From: Actinomycetes bacterium | GTDB lineage: Bacteria; Actinomycetota; Actinomycetes; Actinomycetales; Cellulomonadaceae | Direction of reading: 5' to 3' | Assembly: GCA_021793675.1 (NCBI GenBank) | Contig: JAJYSG010000002.1 | Location: 1-64,000 of the forward strand | Length of the DNA: 64,000 nt | In this document: positions 17,363 to 25,373 of the stretch, piece by piece | How positions within the stretch are numbered: the stretch's first letter is position 1 | How the letters are laid out: each line of letters begins with the position of its first letter | Notes under the pieces: model-generated | The model's database searches: none | What the model was told of the DNA's origin: nothing | What the model saw: the letters and a program-made list of their open reading frames with translations, nothing else | Made by a program: the position numbers and the translations under genes

Positions 17363-19666
17363 ATGATCACGTGGGTTCGCCGTCACCATGAGGCCCTCGT
17401 CCTCGTGCTGTCCCTGCTGCTGCTCGCGGGCGGCGGCGGCGCCTGGTGGGCCGGCGCGCACGGCATCGCCGATGTCCTGTGGGTCGCCGCCACGCTCGTC
17501 GGGCTGCTGTTCGCGCTGGTCTCCACGGTGGACGCGGCGCGTCACAGGCGGCCCACGGTGGACGTCATCGCGGTGCTCGCCCTGGGGGGTGCGCTGTGGG
17601 TGGGCGAGCCGCTGGCGGGCGCCATCATCACGCTCATGCTGGCCACCGGCCAGGTGCTCGACGAGCGGGCCGAGGCCCGTGCCCGCCGCGAGCTGAGCCT
17701 GCTCGTCGCGCGTGCGCCCCGCACCGCCCGCCGGCGCGTCGCGGACGGCCTGGTCGAGATCTCGGTCGACGAGGTGGGGCTGGGCGACCACCTGCTGGTC
17801 CGCACCGGCGAGGTGGTCCCGGTCGACGGGCGGCTGCTCGGCCCCGGGACGTTCGACGAGTCGGCGCTCACGGGCGAGTCGGCGCCGGTGGACCGACCGG
17901 CGGGCGACGACGTGCGTTCCGGCGTGGTCAGCGCGGCCGGCCCGGTGGAGATCGTCACGACGACGACGGCGGAGACGTCGACGTACGCGGGGCTGGTGCG
18001 GCTCGTGGAGCAGGCGCAGGCCGGCTCGGCGCCGTTCGTCCGTGCGGCCGACCGGTGGGCGATCCTGTTCGTCCCGCTGACCTTGGTGCTGGCGGCGGTC
18101 GGCTGGGCAGTCTCCGGCGACCCCGTGCGAGCCGTGGCCGTCCTCGTCGTCGCGACCCCCTGCCCGCTGCTGCTGGCGGCGCCCATCGCGCTGGTCTCCG
18201 GCCTGTCGCGGGCCGCCCGGCTGGGAGTCGTCGTCAAGGGCGGCGGTGCGCTGGAGCGGCTCGCCGACGGCCGGGTGGTCGTCTTCGACAAGACCGGCAC
18301 CCTGACCCGGGGGCGCCCCACGCTCACCGACGTGGTGGCGGCGGCGGGCGCGGACGCCGACCAGGCGCTGCGGCTCGCGGCATCGCTCGACCAGGCGTCG
18401 GCGCACGTGCTCGCCGGGCCGATCGTCACCGCGGCGACGGCCCGCGGCCTGGCGCTGACGCTGCCCTCCGACGTGGTGGAGACCCACGGCCAGGGCGTGT
18501 CCGGCACGGTGGACGGGCACAGCCTGCGGGTCGGCCGGATCGACTGGATCACCGGTCCGCACCCCGACCAGTGGGCCCGCCAGGTGCGTCGCCGCGCGGA
18601 CCTCGACGGGTCGCTGTCGGTGCTCGTCGAGGTCGACGGTGCGGTGGCGGCCGCGCTGCTGCTGCAGGACCCCGTCCGGCCGGACGCGCCCCGCATGGTG
18701 CGGGCGTTGCGCGGGGCCGGGATCCGGCGGGTGGTGCTGGCGACCGGCGACCGTGCGGACGTCGCGGACATGGTCGGCCGCATCGTCGGCGTCGACCAGG
18801 TGCTGGCCGACTGCGACCCGGCCGACAAGCTGCGCGCCCTGACGGCCGAGGGTCAGTCCGCGCCGACGATCATGGTCGGTGACGGCATCAACGACGCCCC
18901 CGCGCTCGCCGCGGCCAGCGTGGGCGTGGCGCTCGCCGCCCGGGGGGCCACCGCGTCCTCGGAGGCGGCCGACGTGGTGCTGACCGTGGACCGCGTCGAT
19001 GCGCTCGCGGACGCGATCCTCGTCGCCCGCCGGTCGCGGCGGATCGCGCGGCAGGCCGTCGGCGTCGGGATGGGGCTGTCGCTGGTGGCGATGGTCGCGG
19101 CAGCCGCCGGGCTGCTCGCGCCGGCCGTCGGCGCGGCACTGCAGGAGGTCATCGACGTGCTGGCGATCGGGGTGGCGCTGCGCGCGGTGCTGCCCGGGCG
19201 GTTGCACTCGGTGAGCCTCGCGGCGGCGGATCGCGCCACGCTGGCCGGGCTGCGCGAGGAGCACGACGCCCTCGGCCCGCTCGTCGAGCGCGTGGGTCAG
19301 GTGGCCGACGTGTTGAGCACCCGCGAACCCGACCTGGAGCCCGCGCGCCTGCTGCTCACGGCGCTGGACGCCGACCTGCTGCCGCACGAGCGTGCCGACG
19401 AGCAGGTGCTGCTGCCGCTCGTGGCCCGCGCGCTGGGCAGCACGGACGCGGTGGCGACGCTGTCGCGCACGCACGCGGAGATCGAGCACCAGGTGGCGCG
19501 GCTGCACCGGCTGGTGGCGGGCATCGACGACGACGCGGCCGACGGCGACGGCGTCGCGCCCGAGGACGTCGTCGAGCTGCGGCGGCTGCTCTACGGCCTG
19601 TACGCGATCCTCCGGTTGCACAACGCGCAGGAGGACGAAGGAGCGATGAGCCTGTCCGTGGCGTGA
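17363..19666 (+). CDS. P1B-5-type metal ATPase with C-terminal hemerythrin domain
   Basis: A 767-residue heavy-metal P-type ATPase. Motifs: TGES (from residue 170, actuator), Thr265-Pro-Cys267 in the metal-binding membrane helix, phosphorylated Asp309 in DKTGTLT, and the hinge GDGINDAPAL. There is no N-terminal HMA domain. From about residue 630 a hemerythrin-like HHE domain follows: His634 (REEHDAL), PHERADE, THAEIEH and the terminal His753-NAQED. TPC plus a C-terminal hemerythrin defines the P1B-5 group, whose studied members move Ni2+ or Fe2+; the diiron domain is thought to regulate activity. CACACT sits 6 bases before the ATG, suggesting leaderless initiation. It stops 4 bases before a convergent gene. 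Confidence 0.92.
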   Translation: MITWVRRHHEALVLVLSLLLLAGGGGAWWAGAHGIADVLWVAATLVGLLFALVSTVDAARHRRPTVDVIAVLALGGALWVGEPLAGAIITLMLATGQVLDERAEARARRELSLLVARAPRTARRRVADGLVEISVDEVGLGDHLLVRTGEVVPVDGRLLGPGTFDESALTGESAPVDRPAGDDVRSGVVSAAGPVEIVTTTTAETSTYAGLVRLVEQAQAGSAPFVRAADRWAILFVPLTLVLAAVGWAVSGDPVRAVAVLVVATPCPLLLAAPIALVSGLSRAARLGVVVKGGGALERLADGRVVVFDKTGTLTRGRPTLTDVVAAAGADADQALRLAASLDQASAHVLAGPIVTAATARGLALTLPSDVVETHGQGVSGTVDGHSLRVGRIDWITGPHPDQWARQVRRRADLDGSLSVLVEVDGAVAAALLLQDPVRPDAPRMVRALRGAGIRRVVLATGDRADVADMVGRIVGVDQVLADCDPADKLRALTAEGQSAPTIMVGDGINDAPALAAASVGVALAARGATASSEAADVVLTVDRVDALADAILVARRSRRIARQAVGVGMGLSLVAMVAAAAGLLAPAVGAALQEVIDVLAIGVALRAVLPGRLHSVSLAAADRATLAGLREEHDALGPLVERVGQVADVLSTREPDLEPARLLLTALDADLLPHERADEQVLLPLVARALGSTDAVATLSRTHAEIEHQVARLHRLVAGIDDDAADGDGVAPEDVVELRRLLYGLYAILRLHNAQEDEGAMSLSVA

Positions 19667-19669
19667 GGT

Positions 19670-19885
19670 TCAGCGGCCGCCGGACGGGCCCACGGCCGGC
19701 CCGACGAGGAAGTGCCAGCCGAGCCACCACCAGAGCACGAGCATCGCGATGCGGGCCGTCCGGTTGGCCATCGCCCGCTCGAACATCCGCGCGGAGGTCG
19801 CCATCGCGCCGCGCCGCGCGCCGGCCCGCAGCACGACGAGCAGCGCGAGGCCGCACAGCAGGAAGACGGCGGTGCTGCGGATCAT
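19670..19885 (-). CDS. Small two-helix membrane protein (DUF6186-like)
   Basis: A 71-residue protein with a hydrophobic N-terminal helix (about residues 4-20) and a second one with the striking run LWWWLGWHFLVGP near the C-terminus; a basic Arg-rich loop lies between. It resembles small actinobacterial proteins grouped as DUF6186, from memory. Its ATG overlaps the stop codon of the larger membrane protein upstream (ATGA), so the two are co-translated. No function is known. Confidence 0.75.
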   Translation of the reverse strand: MIRSTAVFLLCGLALLVVLRAGARRGAMATSARMFERAMANRTARIAMLVLWWWLGWHFLVGPAVGPSGGR

Positions 19886-20652
19886 CGCCGGTCCGTCCGG
19901 GCGAGGAGGCCCACGCCGGCGGCCAGCCAGCCGACGACGAACAGCGCTTTGGCCAACGGGTGGTCCAGGACGGGGTCCAGCAGGTCGGACGCGGCGGGGT
20001 AGCGGTTGCGGCCGTCCGTCTCGCGGCTGCCGAGCACGAACATCGCCAGCTCCCACAGGCAGGCGGCGATCCACGCGGCGGACCAGGCGAGCGCGGTGCG
20101 GCTCGTCGGGCGGTCCCACACCGGGCGGTCGTCCGCCACACGCTCGTCGTCCCTGCGGTCCGGCCAGGCGTAGGCGATCGCCGCCGCGCCGGCGGCCACC
20201 ACCGTGAGGCCCGCGACCGTGCCGTGCCGCGGCGCGGCCACCAGCACGAGCCCCACGAGCGCGGCGCTGCCGATGACTGCCGGGCCGGTGTGCGCCACGG
20301 CGACCTCGCCGTGCCGCAGCCGGCCGGTGAGGTCGACGACGAGCACGCCCAGCACCGCGAGCAGCGCGATCGAGTCCGGCCACGCGTGCCGGCCGAGCTG
20401 GACGCCGGCCACGGCGGCCAGCACGAGGAGCCAGGCGACCGTGCCGACGGTCGGCGTGCGGGTGTCGCCGGTTCCGGCCAGGGTCGTGGATCGTGCGCCG
20501 GCGGGCTCGTCGGACGCGCCGGGAGCGGGGGCGGCAGCGCCGGTGGGACCGTGTTGGCCGGCCTCGTCGGCCGGGCCGAGCGGTGCTGCGGAGGCGTCAG
20601 GACGCGGGGGCAACCGCCGGAACCGGTGCCGGGTCGGTGCAGGAGCGCGCAT
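19882..20652 (-). CDS. Hypothetical membrane protein
   Basis: A 256-residue protein that I do not recognise as a named family. The first 65 residues are Pro/Ala/Gly-rich and probably cytoplasmic. About six hydrophobic segments follow, with a conserved-looking WELAMFVLGSRETDGRNRYPAASDLLDPVLDHP motif region late in the protein. It is coupled to the 71-residue membrane protein. The 5' coordinate is uncertain because the N-terminus is low-complexity; an internal start is possible. It lies 27 bases downstream of the DUF1295 gene stop, consistent with one leftward operon. Confidence 0.75.
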   Translation of the reverse strand: MRAPAPTRHRFRRLPPRPDASAAPLGPADEAGQHGPTGAAAPAPGASDEPAGARSTTLAGTGDTRTPTVGTVAWLLVLAAVAGVQLGRHAWPDSIALLAVLGVLVVDLTGRLRHGEVAVAHTGPAVIGSAALVGLVLVAAPRHGTVAGLTVVAAGAAAIAYAWPDRRDDERVADDRPVWDRPTSRTALAWSAAWIAACLWELAMFVLGSRETDGRNRYPAASDLLDPVLDHPLAKALFVVGWLAAGVGLLARTDRR

Positions 20653-20679
20653 CGCCGCCTCCGTTCCGAGCGCTCCCCG

Positions 20680-21471
20680 TCACGCTACCTCGCGCGCTCG
20701 GTGACGCCTCGGCAGGCCGACGAACATCGGGGTGCTGCGGCGGTAATCCTCGAACTCGGGGTGGCGCGCGGCCGAGATCTGCTCGGTGAACAGGGTCGAG
20801 GGCACGAAGAGCAGCGTGAGCAGCACCGCACCGGCGACGGTCGGCAGCAGCACGGTGCCGGCGGCGATGGCGCCGAACGCGAAGACCACCCACCACTGGC
20901 CCACCTCGCACACGTAGTTGGGGTGGCGGCTGACGCGGAAGAGGCCGGTGCGCAGCACCGCGCCGCCCGCCGCCCTGCCCGAGCGGTGGAACTGCCAGCG
21001 CTGCTGGTCCGCGACGGTCTCGCCGGCGAGCAGCGCGACGAAGACGAGGGCGGCGACCACGTCGGCGGGCCCCAGCGGCCGGTGGCTCCGGCGGGCGGTC
21101 CAGGCGGGAAGCGTGATCGCCAGCAGGATCGCGTTCTGGACGATCGCGATGAAGACGAGGTTGAGCAGCTGGAACCGCCAGCCCGGCAGGCGACCGCGCA
21201 GCACCTGCCAGCGGTAGTCCTCGCCGCCGGGGGCGTAGCCGCCTCGTCGTGCGAAGTTGAAGGTCAGCCGGGCGCCCCAGGCGGTGACGAGGAGCGCCAT
21301 GAGCGTGACGCGGGCGTCGTGGGCGCCGGCGGCGAACACCCAGAGGTAGACCACCGGGACGATCGACCAGATGCGGTCCACCCAGGAGTACTCACGGGTG
21401 ACCACCGACGCGAGCCAGCAGGCGGCGGTGACGGCGACGGCGATCCCCAGGCTGACGGAGAGAGGGCTCAC
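20680..21471 (-). CDS. DUF1295 family membrane protein (steroid 5-alpha-reductase-like)
   Basis: A 263-residue integral membrane protein. The DUF1295 / steroid 5-alpha-reductase C-terminal signature is clear: GLFRVSRHPNYVCEVGQWW, followed by a hydrophobic stretch and HPEFEDYRRSTPMF. An early conserved segment REYSWVDRIWSIVPVVYLW is also typical. Members are presumed NADPH-dependent reductases of lipid-like double bonds, but bacterial substrates are unknown. The GTG at 21471 is preferred over a GTG at 21480 because TACGGT (21479-21484) lies 7 bases upstream, fitting a leaderless transcript. Confidence 0.88.
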   Translation of the reverse strand: MSPLSVSLGIAVAVTAACWLASVVTREYSWVDRIWSIVPVVYLWVFAAGAHDARVTLMALLVTAWGARLTFNFARRGGYAPGGEDYRWQVLRGRLPGWRFQLLNLVFIAIVQNAILLAITLPAWTARRSHRPLGPADVVAALVFVALLAGETVADQQRWQFHRSGRAAGGAVLRTGLFRVSRHPNYVCEVGQWWVVFAFGAIAAGTVLLPTVAGAVLLTLLFVPSTLFTEQISAARHPEFEDYRRSTPMFVGLPRRHRAREVA

Positions 21472-21575
21472 GGGTGGCACCGTACGGCCCGTGGCGGGCG
21501 GCTTTCACCCCGCCGCGCCAGGTCGAAATCGGGACAAACGGCCACAAGAGGGTCGAGATGGGGCAGACTCGTCGC

Positions 21576-21809
21576 GTGGTGTCGAGGCGTTCGTCGGCCG
21601 CCGTTCCGGGCGGTGCCCCGGTGGGTACCGCCATGGCCTGGGCCGAGACGTACGCCGCCGCGATCCTCGAGGCGAAGCACCTCTGGCTGAAGGCGTGCTC
21701 GGACGGGTCGTCCCCGGCGCGGGTGCAGCGCCTCTACGAGGCGTACCGCGAGCTCGTCATCCGGCAGGCCGCCATCGTGGTGCAGGGGTCGTCGGCGCAC
21801 GCGTCCTGA
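21576..21809 (+). CDS. Small hypothetical protein
   Basis: A 77-residue protein of unknown function. After a basic, Ser-rich start it is mostly helical and Ala-rich (AMAWAETYAAAILEAKHLWL), with no membrane segment or recognised motif. Two starts compete: GTG at 21576 with CAGACT (21564-21569) 6 bases upstream, matching the leaderless pattern of neighbours, or ATG at 21558 with AGAGGG upstream. The leaderless start is chosen. It is divergent from the DUF1295 gene. Confidence 0.55.
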   Translation: MVSRRSSAAVPGGAPVGTAMAWAETYAAAILEAKHLWLKACSDGSSPARVQRLYEAYRELVIRQAAIVVQGSSAHAS

Positions 21810-21953
21810 GCGGGGTGGGCGTTGCCGGGTCAGTGCGTGGGCGTTGTCGGGGTGGTGGGCCGGCGCGTCTCCGCGGCTGGGCGAGCCGCCCACAGCCCTG
21901 GGCGCGGCGTGAGTGTCCACAGGTATGTACGCAGGTCAGAGTGCCTTTTGCTG

Positions 21954-21998
21954 TTGTCTCCGATGCACTGTTGCGCTAGTCTTCGAACGTCAGTTCGA
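21954..21998 (+). promoter_or_regulatory. Promoter with perfect LexA (SOS) box
   Basis: TTGTCT (21954-21959), a 17-base spacer and TAGTCT (21977-21982) form a good sigma-70-type promoter. Directly after it, TCGAAC-GTCA-GTTCGA (21983-21998) is a perfect 6-bp inverted repeat with a 4-base spacer, matching the actinobacterial/Gram-positive LexA box core CGAAC-N4-GTTCG. LexA bound here would cover the transcription start. Confidence 0.88.
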
Positions 21999-22024
21999 TG
22001 GTGGGTGGCGATCGGGGCGGGGCG

Positions 22025-23767
22025 ATGACGGCGAGCGGGCAGGTCTGCGGTGCGGTGATCGGCGCACGTTCCGTCGCCGGTGCATCCGCCGTCACCGATG
22101 CACGCGCTGTCTCCGGAGCGCCTGCTGGCTCCGGCGCACTCGCTGTCGCCGGTGCGGTGGCCGCGGCGGTGGACGGTGTGGCCTCGGTGGACCGTGGAGC
22201 CGCGGCTGACCTCGCGGCATCGACGGGTGCCGGGGCCGTGGCCGGCCCGAGCGTCGCGGTGGTGGTTCCGGGCTTGCTCGCATCGATGGACCGGGCGGCG
22301 CGTGCGCTGCTGGACGCGGCGGGGAGGGCTGACGAGTGGGAGGCGTCGGTTCGGCAGGAGGTGCTCGCGTGGTTGACCCGTCATCGCGACGTGCTCGCCG
22401 CGATCGACGGCAGAGTCCTGACGGCCGAGCGGGACGCGGGGACCTGGAGCCTGCGTGGTGACCGGGACCTCGCCGGGTTCGTCGGCCGGACGTCTCGTGG
22501 TGGTCGTGCTGCCGGCATGGCGGCCGTCGGTCAGGCCGGCACGCTGGCGGCGATGCCGGCGGTCGCCGAGGCACTCGTCGAAGGGCCGGTGAGCAGCGCC
22601 CACGTCGCTCAGATCACCCGCGCGACGCGGCAGTCCGCGGTGCTCGCGGCGGAGCTCGCCTCCCCGGAGGGGCAGGCCCACGTCGTCGAGCTCGCGCGGC
22701 GGCTGGACGGCGCCGAGTTCGGCAAGGCGCTGGCCCGGCTGTCGGCGTCGGTGGATCCGGCAGGTCGGCAGCGCCTGCATGACGAGCAGCGCGCGGCGCG
22801 GAGCCTGACCTGGACACACACGGCGGCGGGCACGGTGCTGGCGGGGCGGCTGGACACGGTGGCCGGACACCGCTTGGCGAAGGTGATCGACGCCCTGTGC
22901 CCGCGCCCGGCGCTCGACGACGAGCGCTCCCGCCCGCAACGGCAGGCGGATGCCCTGATGGCGCTCGTGGAGCGTGCCGCGGCGGACGCCGCGACCACGC
23001 CCGGAGCCGTCGCACCGGTGCAGGGCATCGTGACGTTCAGCGAAGCGACGTGGGTCGCGCTGCGCGCCGCCCGCCGATCGGAGGGCGGGGTCGCGGCCGC
23101 CACGCGCGACCGGTGCGAGGGTGCCCCCACGAGCGTGGCAGGGTCGGCGACGGACGTCATCGACCGGCTCCCGGGTGCCGAGCCCGTGACCGACCAGAGC
23201 GGCCAGGCCTGGCCGGCGAGCGAGATCGCCCGCTCGCTGTGCGACTGCGCCCTCACCTGGGCCATGGTCGACACCCCAGGCACCGAGCTGAACCTGGGGC
23301 GGCAATCGCGGACCTTCCGGCGTCAACACTGGCTCGCTCTGTATGCCGCAGGCGTCACGAGCTGCTCGGTCGGCGGGTGCGGCATGCCGCTGGCCTACTG
23401 CGAGCTGCACCACCTGGTGTGGTGGAACCGCGACGGCGGACGCACCGACCTTGCCAACTGTGCGCCGTACTGCTCGTTCCACCACCACGAGATCCACCGG
23501 CTCGGCATCGTCGCCGTCCGTCGGCCGGATGGCACCCTCACACATCGCCACCCGGACGGGCGTCCCTACGGCGGCGCACCGCCCGGGGTGCTCGATGAGG
23601 ATCTGGAAGGGCCGCCGGGGAGAGCCGCGACCGGCGCGCCTGCACCCGCGGCCTCCGAGGGTGTGCCATCGCGTGACCGCGGTGTTCGCCGCGGTGAGGA
23701 GTCGGCGCCTGCCGGCGGGGGTGACGGTGATCCGCCGCGCGATCTGCTCGACCTGCTCACGGGGTGA
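22025..23767 (+). CDS. DUF222 / HNH endonuclease protein (13E12 repeat family)
   Basis: A 580-residue protein of the DUF222-HNH family (the mycobacterial 13E12 repeat type). The N-terminal 75 residues are Ala/Val/Gly-rich low complexity, then the DUF222 helical region (about 85-400). The C-terminal HNH nuclease is intact: paired cysteines in SCSVGGCGMP, the catalytic pair in CELHHLVWWNRDGGRTDLANCAPYC and SFHHHEIHR. The ATG at 22025 has GGGGCGGGG upstream; an ATG at 21998 overlaps the operator and is unlikely. The upstream SOS box predicts DNA-damage induction, as known for 13E12 genes in mycobacteria. The cellular role is not established; nuclease activity is inferred from motifs. Confidence 0.9.
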   Translation: MTASGQVCGAVIGARSVAGASAVTDARAVSGAPAGSGALAVAGAVAAAVDGVASVDRGAAADLAASTGAGAVAGPSVAVVVPGLLASMDRAARALLDAAGRADEWEASVRQEVLAWLTRHRDVLAAIDGRVLTAERDAGTWSLRGDRDLAGFVGRTSRGGRAAGMAAVGQAGTLAAMPAVAEALVEGPVSSAHVAQITRATRQSAVLAAELASPEGQAHVVELARRLDGAEFGKALARLSASVDPAGRQRLHDEQRAARSLTWTHTAAGTVLAGRLDTVAGHRLAKVIDALCPRPALDDERSRPQRQADALMALVERAAADAATTPGAVAPVQGIVTFSEATWVALRAARRSEGGVAAATRDRCEGAPTSVAGSATDVIDRLPGAEPVTDQSGQAWPASEIARSLCDCALTWAMVDTPGTELNLGRQSRTFRRQHWLALYAAGVTSCSVGGCGMPLAYCELHHLVWWNRDGGRTDLANCAPYCSFHHHEIHRLGIVAVRRPDGTLTHRHPDGRPYGGAPPGVLDEDLEGPPGRAATGAPAPAASEGVPSRDRGVRRGEESAPAGGGDGDPPRDLLDLLTG

Positions 23768-23808
23768 GGTCGCGCGGTGACCACGATCAGGTCTGCCGTG
23801 CGGCGGCC

Positions 23809-24210
23809 TCAGTGCTCGGCGGCAGCGCAGGACTGGCAGGTGCCGAAGAACTCGAGCGTGTGCTCGACGTCCGTGAAGCCGTGCTCCGCGGCGATGGAGC
23901 GCATGAGCGACTCCAGGTTCGGGCCTTGGACCTCCACCGTTCGGCCGCAGCGGCGGCAGACGAGGTGATGGTGGTGGCTGGAAGGCCGCGCGCAGCGCCG
24001 GAACAGGGACTCTCCGCTGCCGGTGCGCAGGCTGTCGACCTCGCCCGCCGTCGTCATCGCGCCCAGCGTGCGGTAGACGGTCGCGAGGCCGATGTCCTCG
24101 CCGCGCTCCGCCAGCAGGGTGTGGATCTGCTGCGCGCTGCGGAAGTCGCCGAGCCCGTCGAGCAGGGCGCCGATGGCGGTGCGCTGCCGAGTCACGCGCT
24201 GACCGATCAC
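23809..24210 (-). CDS. zur: Zur-type zinc uptake repressor (Fur family)
   Basis: A 133-residue Fur-family metalloregulator. The winged helix (residues about 1-80) includes TRQRTAIGALLDGLGDFRSAQQIH and ATVYRTLGAMTTAGEVD. The dimerisation domain has the regulatory His cluster SSHHHHLVCRRCGRTVEV and the structural Cys pairs CRRC and CQSC. Zinc rather than iron as cofactor is inferred from its position divergent from znuABC. The GTG at 24210 has AGGAGG 7 bases upstream; longer in-frame extensions lack homology. It likely represses znuABC through the operators at 24279-24328. Confidence 0.92.
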   Translation of the reverse strand: MIGQRVTRQRTAIGALLDGLGDFRSAQQIHTLLAERGEDIGLATVYRTLGAMTTAGEVDSLRTGSGESLFRRCARPSSHHHHLVCRRCGRTVEVQGPNLESLMRSIAAEHGFTDVEHTLEFFGTCQSCAAAEH

Positions 24211-24278
24211 GCCGCCCCTCCTTTGTCGCTGCCCACGTCCGGCGTCGACCGGCGGTGTTCTCAGTTGCGGGCCGCTAG

Positions 24279-24335
24279 ATGAGAACCGTACCGCAGTTTG
24301 GCGCTGTTGCAAATGAGAACTACTCTCTGTATCGC
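24279..24335 (+). promoter_or_regulatory. Zur-box-like sites and promoter of znuABC
   Basis: Two direct copies of ATGAGAAC occur at 24279-24286 and 24313-24320. The second begins TGAGAACTACTCTCT (24314-24328), matching the actinobacterial Zur consensus TGARAAY-N-RTTYTCA at 13 of 15 positions. TTGCAA (24307-24312), a 17-base spacer and TATCGC (24330-24335) could be the promoter, with the operator inside the spacer. A reverse copy GTTCTCA is at 24257-24263, nearer zur. Confidence 0.7.
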
Positions 24336-24362
24336 CATCATCGCTCGTCTCAGGGAGATCCC

Positions 24363-25373
24363 GTGCTGCGACGCCCCGCCTGCACCGACCCGACTGGCCC
24401 ACGCCCGGCGCGGCGCGCCGGCGGTGGCTGGTGGGGACGGCGTTCGGCCGGCGGCGGGTGGCCCGGCGCCGCTCGTCGTGGAGGGCGGGCGCGGCGGATC
24501 GGCGCCGTGGCGGGCCTCGTCGGGCTCGTCGTGCCCCTCGCCGCGGCGTGCTCGCCGGCACCCAAGCCGGGCGAGACCGGCGGCCTGTCGGTCGTCGCCT
24601 CGACGAACGTCTGGGGCGACGTCGTCAACCAGGTCGGCGGCAGCCTGGTCTCGGTGACGTCGTTCATCAACAGCCCCACGGCCGATCCGCACTCGTACGA
24701 GGCGAACGCGCGAGACGAGCTCGCGATCAAGAAGTCCGTGCTCGTCGTCGCCAACGGCGGCGGCTACGACGACTTCATCGACACCATGGTGGCGAGCCTC
24801 CCGTCCCCGCCGCCCGTGCTGCACGCGTACACCATCGCCAACACCGGGCAGGGCAACGAGCACGTCTGGTACGACCTGCCTGCGGTGCGCGCGGTGGCCG
24901 ACCAGGTCGCGGCCCAGCTGGAACACATCGACCCCGCCCACGCCGCGACCTTCACCGCCAACGCCCAGGCGTTCGACGCTCAGGTGGCCAACCTCGAGTC
25001 GCAGGTGGCGGCCATCAAGCAGCAGGCCGCCGGCGCCGGCGTGGCCATCACCGAGTCCGTCCCGCACTACCTGCTCCAGGAGGCCGGGCTGCAGAACCTC
25101 ACGTCGCCGGAGTTCTCCAACGCGATCGAGAACGAGACCGACGTGCCTCCGGAGGTGCTCGCCAGCACCCTGGCGTTGTTCTCGACGCACCAGGTGCGCG
25201 CCCTCGTCTACAACGACCAGACGACGAGCTCGCAGACCCAGCAGGTGATGGCTGCGGCGAAGGCGGCCGGCATCCCCGTCGTCGCGGTGTCGGAGACCCT
25301 GCCGTCCGGGGTGGGCTACGTGGAGTGGATGCAGCGGACCATCACGGCGCTGCGTGAGGCCGTCGTCCGATGA
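24363..25373 (+). CDS. znuA: Zinc ABC transporter, substrate-binding lipoprotein
   Basis: A 336-residue periplasmic-type metal-binding lipoprotein of the ZnuA/TroA family. An unusually long basic, Gly-rich N-terminus precedes the hydrophobic signal core and lipobox LAAAC (about residue 63). Likely metal ligands are the His in TADPHSYEAN, the His in NEHVWYD, the His in SVPHYLL and the late Asp in VYNDQTTSS. It lacks the long His-rich loop of some zinc-specific members. GTG 24363 was chosen because GGGAGA lies about 5 bases upstream; the frame is open to 24279. It is coupled to znuC by ATGA. Confidence 0.92.
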   Translation: MLRRPACTDPTGPRPARRAGGGWWGRRSAGGGWPGAARRGGRARRIGAVAGLVGLVVPLAAACSPAPKPGETGGLSVVASTNVWGDVVNQVGGSLVSVTSFINSPTADPHSYEANARDELAIKKSVLVVANGGGYDDFIDTMVASLPSPPPVLHAYTIANTGQGNEHVWYDLPAVRAVADQVAAQLEHIDPAHAATFTANAQAFDAQVANLESQVAAIKQQAAGAGVAITESVPHYLLQEAGLQNLTSPEFSNAIENETDVPPEVLASTLALFSTHQVRALVYNDQTTSSQTQQVMAAAKAAGIPVVAVSETLPSGVGYVEWMQRTITALREAVVR

